Shown here piece by piece: positions 47,361 through 52,298 of a DNA stretch of 52,298 nt (position 1 is its first letter; every line of letters starts with the position of its first letter). Location of the stretch: positions 153,929-206,226 of the forward strand of contig MNCI01010180.1 in assembly GCA_015680685.1 (NCBI GenBank), read 5' to 3'. The DNA is from Gnetum montanum. Lineage: Eukaryota; Streptophyta; Gnetopsida; Gnetales; Gnetaceae. The notes beneath the pieces were generated by a model. The model was given only the letters and a program-made list of their open reading frames with translations, ran no database searches and was not told the DNA's origin. Made by a program: the position numbers and the translations under genes.

Positions 47361-48880
47361 TTTCCATGAAGTATTTAACCCAATGGAGAAATTTTTGCTT
47401 CTAATCCAAGTCTTATGGCATCTCCTGAGTAAGAAGATACATGAGGATGCCATTATACCATGTTGCTTCCACAACTGTTTTTTTGCTTATTGATTCTATA
47501 AAGAGGAGTTCATTTGGACACTAATTAGAGAGCATGCTTTCCTCCTCTTTATTATCCTATCTTAAGTAAAAGAGGTGGTCAGCAACCACATTCTTGGTTT
47601 CTTTTTGATCTACCACAGTGAGATCAAATTCCTACAAGATCACGAGTCATAATATAATATGAGGGCTCACCATTGGCTTGTTCATGAGGAAGTGAATTAC
47701 ACTATGGTCTATATGCACAAATACTTTGTAACCAAGTACATGGTGCCTAAACTTTTCTAGTGCATACACCACTACCATTAATTCTTTCTCCATAGTGGTG
47801 TAATTTAACTGTTCTCCCACAATGCTTCAACTTGTGTAGTGGATGTAATATGGACATTTCTTATTGTCTATCTACATGAATACTGCTCCCAAAGCATAGT
47901 TAGATGCATTTGTCATGATATGGAAGGGTTTAGACCAGTTTGGTGCTCATAGGATTAGTGTTTCTATGAGTTTCTCCTTTAATTATTGGAATGCATCTTC
48001 ACATTTCCTAGTCCAAATGAAAGGTGCATATTTCTTTGTAAGCTCTACCAACGACTTTGCAATCTTAGAGAAATTATCAATACATCACTAATAGTAGCAA
48101 ATGTGTCCAAGGAATGACCAAACATCTTTAACAAGCTCTAGTTGACATGTTATTCCTTGGATGACCCTTATCTTTTTTTAGTCTACCTCAATCCCTTTTT
48201 TCAAATTTTGTGCCCCAGCACAATGCCTTCTTGGACCGTGAGATGGCTCTTTTGCTAGTTGAGCCATAGGTTTGTTTCCACACATCTCTTCAGTACTTGC
48301 TCAAGTTAGTCCAAGGCTTACTTAAAGGTAGCTCCATAGGTGGAAAAGTCATCCATGAAGACTTCATCACCACTACCAATCTATTGTTGAAAGATACTAA
48401 GTACCAAGTGTTGAAAGGTTGTAGGGGCATTGCACAAACCAAATGGCATCTTACAATATGAAAAAGTCCCCTAGGGACTCATGAATGTTGTCTTAGCCTA
48501 ATCTTCGGGTGTAATTTGGATTTGGTTATAGCCACTATAGCTAACCAAAAAACTATAATAACAATGCCTGGATATGGTGTCTAATACTTGATCCACAAAT
48601 GGCAAAAGAAAGTGATCCTTAAATGTTGTCATATTTAATAGCTTAAAGTTGATGTAGACCCACCATTTGCCACTCTTCTTTGCTACAATTACAAGTGGAC
48701 TAACCCACTCACTATCCACGATTGGATAGATGAACCCCACCTTGAGGAGTTGCTCTATCTCCTCCTTGATGATTTGCTTTGATTTGGGGTTTAGCTACCT
48801 CTGTGACTACCTTTTAGGCTTCATGGTTGGATCAATGTAGATGTGATGCTAGCATATCCTTTGATTTATTCCTATTAGCT
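47361..48880 (-). pseudogene. Reverse transcriptase and RNase H of element D, broken
   Basis: The open piece at 48498-48740 has SEWVSPLVIVAKKSGKW, then FVDQVLDTISRHCYYSF and YSGYNQIQITPED, all standard gypsy RT lines. The FMDD box is at 48348-48359. The RNase H part (47560-47960) has the line KELMVVVYALEKFRHHVLGY and VHIDHS where HTDH is usual. The FMDD signature supports the Athila branch. Confidence 0.82.
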
Positions 48881-49770
48881 CTAGATATGACTAAGAAAAT
48901 GCTATTGACCATTTATTCACCACTTTCAACAACTTTTCTTTTTGCTTAGGAGCAAGTTTTCCATTAATGATGACTAGTTTACCATTCTTTAAAAAAGCAT
49001 ACTTCATACTGGCCAATAAAATTTTTAGTTCTAAGGTCTCCTACTCAAAGTGATCAAGGATTTCCAACTCTCACTAACAGGTATTATCATCTTCATCAAA
49101 AAGTTTGGAATGTACTTGTTCAATTTTGTTCAAACCTTCAACATATGCATATGTTAGGGTCTCAGTTGGCTCCATGCATATTTTGTTGCTATCTGAATCA
49201 ACTATCAACCACTGGGTTCCCTCCTACTTTGTGACTGCTATGTATAGACACCTTTGAATATTGATCTCTTGCACACATTGATTGCATGCCTTAATGTATG
49301 CACTCTTGATGAACCAAATATTTTGCACACACTTACACCCATTATCATTGTATGTGATGCATTGAATATGCTTCTTTTCAATCTTTCCTAGCTTATTTTT
49401 CTTAGATATTTTGAGAGATAGGTCCCTTATACCCATTCATGTATCAACTATGCTTAACTAAGCCCTTCCCATGATGATGGGAAAGTCAATTTTGTAGTTG
49501 TCCACTTCATTACTAGAAAATTGGTAGGATAGGACCATCCACAAACTATGGTCACAATGTCCTCTAATAATTCCAAAGGGACAATAATCGACTGATCTAC
49601 TAATTCTAGATGGATGTTGCTCTTCTTAAGAGGTGGTAGGTTCTAGGCCTTGTATGTATCATGGGAGATGAGGTTAACTCTAGAACCAAAGTTAAGAAGA
49701 GCCTTACATGGCTCTTGTCTCGCAATCTATAAATAAATGAGTGCACTTCTCAAACCAAATATTTTCATAA
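48881..49770 (-). pseudogene. Protease and linker of element D, broken
   Basis: Near 49680-49710 (minus) the active-site region reads ALLNFGSRVNLIS. This is the same as ALLDSGSRVNLIS in A2 except that the D-S-G triad is N-F-G. The second region, where PIIMGR is expected, is out of frame at about 49470. A linker with KISKKNKLGKIEKKHIQ and a Cys-rich line follows at 49224-49436. Confidence 0.7.
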
Positions 49771-50325
49771 GAAGATTTCTAGCCTTGATCTACTCAGAAA
49801 TAGTAGGAGTTAGCATTTCAGTGCTGATCCTGGTTGGTAGTTGGTTTGAAGGACACTCAATGGTATTTGATGTCAAAGATGAGGATGATGCAAATGTAGG
49901 ATGATTAGCCAGAGTAGGTTGTCAGGGCTAGAAAGGAATTCTGGGCTAGAAGAAAGGTTATTTCCTTGATCAATTATCTAGACCACTTGGTTGAAAATAC
50001 TGGTTGTAAGTGTATGCCTCTTGTAGCATTTCGTTGTTGCGGTTGTGAAGGAATCTCACCCTACATAGATAGAGCAAGAGGTAATTGGGTTGAAGGTGGA
50101 GGTGTAGGTGTAGAGGGATGTGGATGATGATAAGGATATGGATATGGATCTTCCACTTGAGTACATGGTGAATGTGTTCATTAGTACTTTGGATGGTAAT
50201 AGCAATGCTAGAATGATGCATGACTTATAGAACTTCTAGGGGAGATGCGCTGCTAAACATAGTACCCATATGGATCTAGTTGGCTATAAGGGAACTGCTA
50301 CCTTGGTAGTGGCATTCCCCATTGT
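49771..50325 (-). pseudogene. C-terminal part of gag of element D
   Basis: Pro/Tyr/Gly-rich gag tail: GMPLPR at about 50300-50320, then QLDPYGYYV, His/Pro-rich lines and LHLQPNYLLL. These match the A2 tail (GMPLPKHQYPYKQPDPYGYYV, 26145-26210, in pieces). Going upstream, the match ends at about 50325 and GC-rich unrelated DNA starts. Confidence 0.75.
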
Positions 50326-50404
50326 GCCGACCGAAATCGTCGGTGCGAGGCTGGAACGTTACAAGCACCGAAGGATCAGCGGNATAAACGACGATAGGCA
50401 GACG

Positions 50405-50574
50405 GCGTAAGCGTAGAGGAGCGTAAACAACTCCGAGCGTGAACAGCGTAAAAAGAGATAGGCCCAGCGTAAGCGTATAGGGGTGTAAACAGCTTCGAGC
50501 GTGAACAGCGTAAACAGAGATAGGCCCAGCGTAAGCGTATACGGGCGTAAACAACGTAAACAAGTACAAGGGGC
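50405..50574. repeat. 62-bp tandem repeat
   Basis: Units start with GCGTAAGCGTA at 50405, 50467 and 50529 (period 62, the last partial). Each contains CGAGCGTGAACAGCGTAAA and ends GATAGGCCCA. Confidence 0.9.
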
Positions 50575-50677
50575 ATGAACAGATGCAAACAGCGTAAACA
50601 GTGGGCGTACACGGACGCTGACGGANATGAACAGATGCAAACAGCGTAAACAGTGGACGTACACGGACGCTGACGGA
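50575..50677. repeat. 51-bp duplication with an N between the copies
   Basis: Copies at 50575-50625 and 50627-50677 both start ATGAACAGATGCAAACAGCG and end GCTGACGGA, with one visible difference. The single N at 50626 sits exactly at the join. Confidence 0.9.
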
Positions 50678-51000
50678 GCGTAAACGTTAAGCAAGCGTAA
50701 ACGGAGCATGGGCCAAATTAACGTAAAACTGTAAAAGAACTTGCATGAAGCGTAAACAGTAGATTATAGAGTTAAAATGTTGTGCACCGGTCTAACGCAG
50801 TTGTGTAGGGGCACAAGGCGGATGTAAAGCCCCAGTGGACGGAAGGGTGCGGTCGGCTGACAGGGTGGGCGGAGCGCAGACTGTGCTCAGCGTACAGGAC
50901 TTCAGCGTAAGCGTAAGTGTAAAGAGGGTTTCTGCAGCGTAATTGCTCCGGGTCCTCTCTGGTGAATTTTTGCCGACGTCGTAAATGTGGAAAACTGGGC

Positions 51001-51009
51001 TATTTATAG
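51001..51009 (-). promoter_or_regulatory. TATA box in the GC-rich island
   Basis: The minus strand reads CTATAAATAG in a GC-rich surrounding, with CACGTG-like and GCGTATACGC palindromes upstream on that strand. This is a good match to a plant TATA box; transcription is not proven. Confidence 0.5.
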
Positions 51010-51274
51010 GGGTAGGGTTACCGGGAAAATCGGATGGGGAGACACGTGGCGTATAGACCGGGCTTAACAATTTGGGAACTTGATATACGCTGGGCATATA
51101 CGTTACAATGGGCCGGCGTATACGCTGGGCCTATACGCCGGGCGTATATGCTGGGCGTGTACGCCGGGCGTAGAATAGATGCTGGCGTATACGCCGAAGG
51201 GTGTCCACTTGCTTCAATCCTTGCTCTTCGGTGTAATCTTCACGTTGCCATTGGAGATCTGGTCGTCGAGCGTG

Positions 51275-51621
51275 CACATCTGCCGTACCTGGGCGTGTAC
51301 GCTGGAGAGCTAGGTGTACACACTGGGCGTAGACGCTAGGCGTAGACGCTAGGTGTAAACGCTGGGCGTAGACGCTGGGCGTAGACGCTGGGCATAGACG
51401 CTGGGGCGTAGACGCTGGCGTAGATGCTGACAACATTTGGAACCAGANCACATCTGCCGTACCTGGGCATGTACGCTGGAGAGCTAGGTGTACACACTGG
51501 GCGTAGACGCTAGGCGTAAACTCTGGGCGTAGACACTAGGTGTAAACGCTGGGCGTAGACGCTGGGCATAGACGTTGGGGCGTAGACGCTGGCGTAGATG
51601 CTGACAACATTTGGAACCAGA
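51275..51621. repeat. 173-bp duplication with an N between the copies
   Basis: Copies at 51275-51447 and 51449-51621 have the same length, the same start (CACATCTGCCGTACCTGGGC) and the same end (CAACATTTGGAACCAGA). Inside, the GCGTAGACGCT subunits differ in order and at a few bases. The N at 51448 lies at the join. Confidence 0.9.
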
Positions 51622-51715
51622 TGTTACGATTTTCAAGATTGCCTTGCGTGCCCTCAAATGTAACCGAAGCCACCTGTGGATCATGGGGATCTGCTTCTTG
51701 TCAGACAGATGCTAA

Positions 51716-52208
51716 ACTCAAATATTTTTATGGTGTTTCATTGGCCCCTCTTTGTTGACGCTTGGAGGAATCGACCCGAGAAGTGTCGACAAAGAAGCGC
51801 AAAACACCACAAGCGACTTGACGAAAGCTCTGTCCTTTGCCACTGGATCAGACATCATCGTACCTGGTTCGGTGGTTAATGGTATTGAAAGGGCGAGATT
51901 GGCGACTGGCAGGGGGATAGGGATTGCAGGGATCGCTGCCAGGGGGGATCAAGCTAGGGAAAATGGGATGCTCAGGTGTGGGGCATGCCTGGTCCTTGTC
52001 AATAGCCGTCTTTCGGAAAACTTCGAATTCAAGCATGTGATGTGCGTCCTTTGGCAGAACAGGGCTCTTGATGATTTTTCAAGAGAACCGGTTGTCACTA
52101 CCAAAGCCACGGGGTGATGCATTCTTTGAAAGAACAGTTCCTCTCTTTGAGGAAACTGTTAACGAAGAGCCAAAGCCATGCGATAGGATGTTTCTTGACT
52201 ACTTTTGA
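51716..52208 (+). pseudogene. Unrecognised coding-like region with a frameshift
   Basis: An open frame of 134 codons runs from 51716 to 52117 with no ATG at its start. It contains GSDIIVPGSVVNGIERARLA, then a Gly-rich GRGIGIAGIAARGD line, then LRCGACLVLVN and FKHVMCVLW. Composition and codon choice look like real protein, unlike the neighbouring shadow frames. At the T run near 52076-52080 the coding signal appears to move to another frame: PKPRGDAFFERTVPLFEET, then an acidic end with stop TGA at 52206-52208. A TTCTTGTCAGACAG stretch at 51698-51711 could be a splice acceptor, so an exon is possible. I do not recognise the family. The minus strand is also fairly open here, so the strand is not certain. 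Confidence 0.35.
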
Positions 52209-52275
52209 CATGAGTACGTATTTTCAAGACCGATGCCTTCCCACCTGGGGCATATGGGAATTGCCAGGGGTCCCG

Positions 52276-52298
52276 TTTTTTTTTTTTTTTTTTTTTTT
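52276..52298. repeat. Terminal T run
   Basis: 23 T in a row up to the last base. This could be an A tail of a retroposed sequence read on the minus strand, a simple repeat, or a contig-end artefact. Confidence 0.6.

Larger units (their letters stand above)
40002..50325 (-). mobile_element. Element D: Athila-like LTR retrotransposon, 5' end missing
   Basis: Minus-strand order from right to left: partial gag (joined abruptly to GC-rich DNA at about 50325), protease, RT with FMDD, RNase H, integrase, a 2-kb spacer, ORF3, polypurine tract, 3' LTR. Its domains are less decayed than those of C and B. The 5' LTR, PBS and gag N-terminus are absent, either removed by insertion or rearrangement at 50325 or lost in assembly. 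Confidence 0.85.
50326..51621 (-). repeat. GC-rich island of GCGTA-type palindromic and tandem repeats, perhaps the LTR of another element
   Basis: Sharp change of composition from the AT-rich flank. Units such as GCGTAAACG, GCGTAGACGCTGG and GCGTATACGC are repeated dozens of times. The perfect palindrome GCGTATACGC occurs at 51116-51125 and 51185-51194. On the minus strand the palindromic part (51040-51621) lies upstream of a TATA box at 51001-51009, which resembles the U3 design of the other LTRs. The 50326-51000 part would then be R/U5. I see no matching second LTR, PBS or polypurine tract, so identity is open. Translated frames here only mirror the repeats. Confidence 0.5.

Noticed and set aside
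50276-50709. Several minus-strand frames of 78-116 codons with repeated YAH, RLR and LFTLFT lines
   Set aside because: They are direct readings of the GCGTAAACG-type repeats; all frames give similar low-complexity strings and none has a start or end that makes sense.
51034-51684. Overlapping plus and minus frames rich in VYAGR, ASTPSVYAQ and similar repeats
   Set aside because: Tandem DNA repeats without stops, open on both strands; no sign of a real protein.

Overview
The window looks like a stretch of repeat-dense nuclear DNA from a seed plant with a large genome. It is AT-rich and full of old, nested Ty3/gypsy-type LTR retrotransposons. Primer binding sites match the 3' end of plant tRNA-Asp, and the reverse transcriptase box reads FMDD rather than YMDD. 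A third ORF lies downstream of integrase. This combination fits the Athila-like lineage. LTR pairs have diverged by very roughly a tenth (judged by eye) and every ORF is broken. That slow decay would suit a conifer or another giant plant genome, but the species cannot be fixed from the sequence. I found no ordinary host gene, tRNA, rRNA or CRISPR array.

Layout, with my own element names. B (minus strand) occupies 1-2469 and 8236-16067: LTR fragment, ORF3, spacer remnant, integrase, RT, protease, gag, PBS, 5' LTR. It is split by A1 (plus, 2470-about 8235), which has an LTR, gag and protease but no RT or integrase and has lost its 3' end. The right edge of B abuts a beheaded plus-strand LTR, E1 (16068-16788). 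Next come an AT-rich tandem repeat and about 3.8 kb without genes. A complete plus-strand LTR, E2 (21155-22058), follows.

C (minus strand) occupies 22059-23144 and 30089-39479: ORF3, spacer, pol, gag, PBS, 5' LTR. Its ORF3 is interrupted by A2 (plus, 23145-30088), the only complete element here. A2 has two LTRs, a PBS, a polypurine tract and a near-matching target duplication. A2 and A1 share one internal deletion that removes RT, RNase H and most of integrase, so they are copies of a non-autonomous family. D (minus strand, 40002-50325) has its 3' LTR on the left, then a long ORF3, spacer, integrase, RT, protease and part of gag. It is cut off at about 50325.

From 50326 the base composition changes sharply. 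A GC-rich island of GCGTA-type palindromic and tandem repeats carries a minus-strand TATA box. After it lies a plus-strand coding-like stretch (51716-52208) that I do not recognise, and the window ends in a run of 23 T. Three single Ns in this part lie at or near repeat junctions, so its assembly is uncertain.

B, C and D descend from autonomous elements that could have supplied RT and integrase; A1 and A2 are built like dependants that supplied only Gag and protease. The most interesting signals are: the shared A1/A2 deletion; the conserved design of short palindromes upstream of a TATA box in otherwise different LTRs; a similar palindrome plus TATA box inside the D spacer, upstream of ORF3; the duplicated polypurine tract in D; and the GC-rich island with its unknown ORF.
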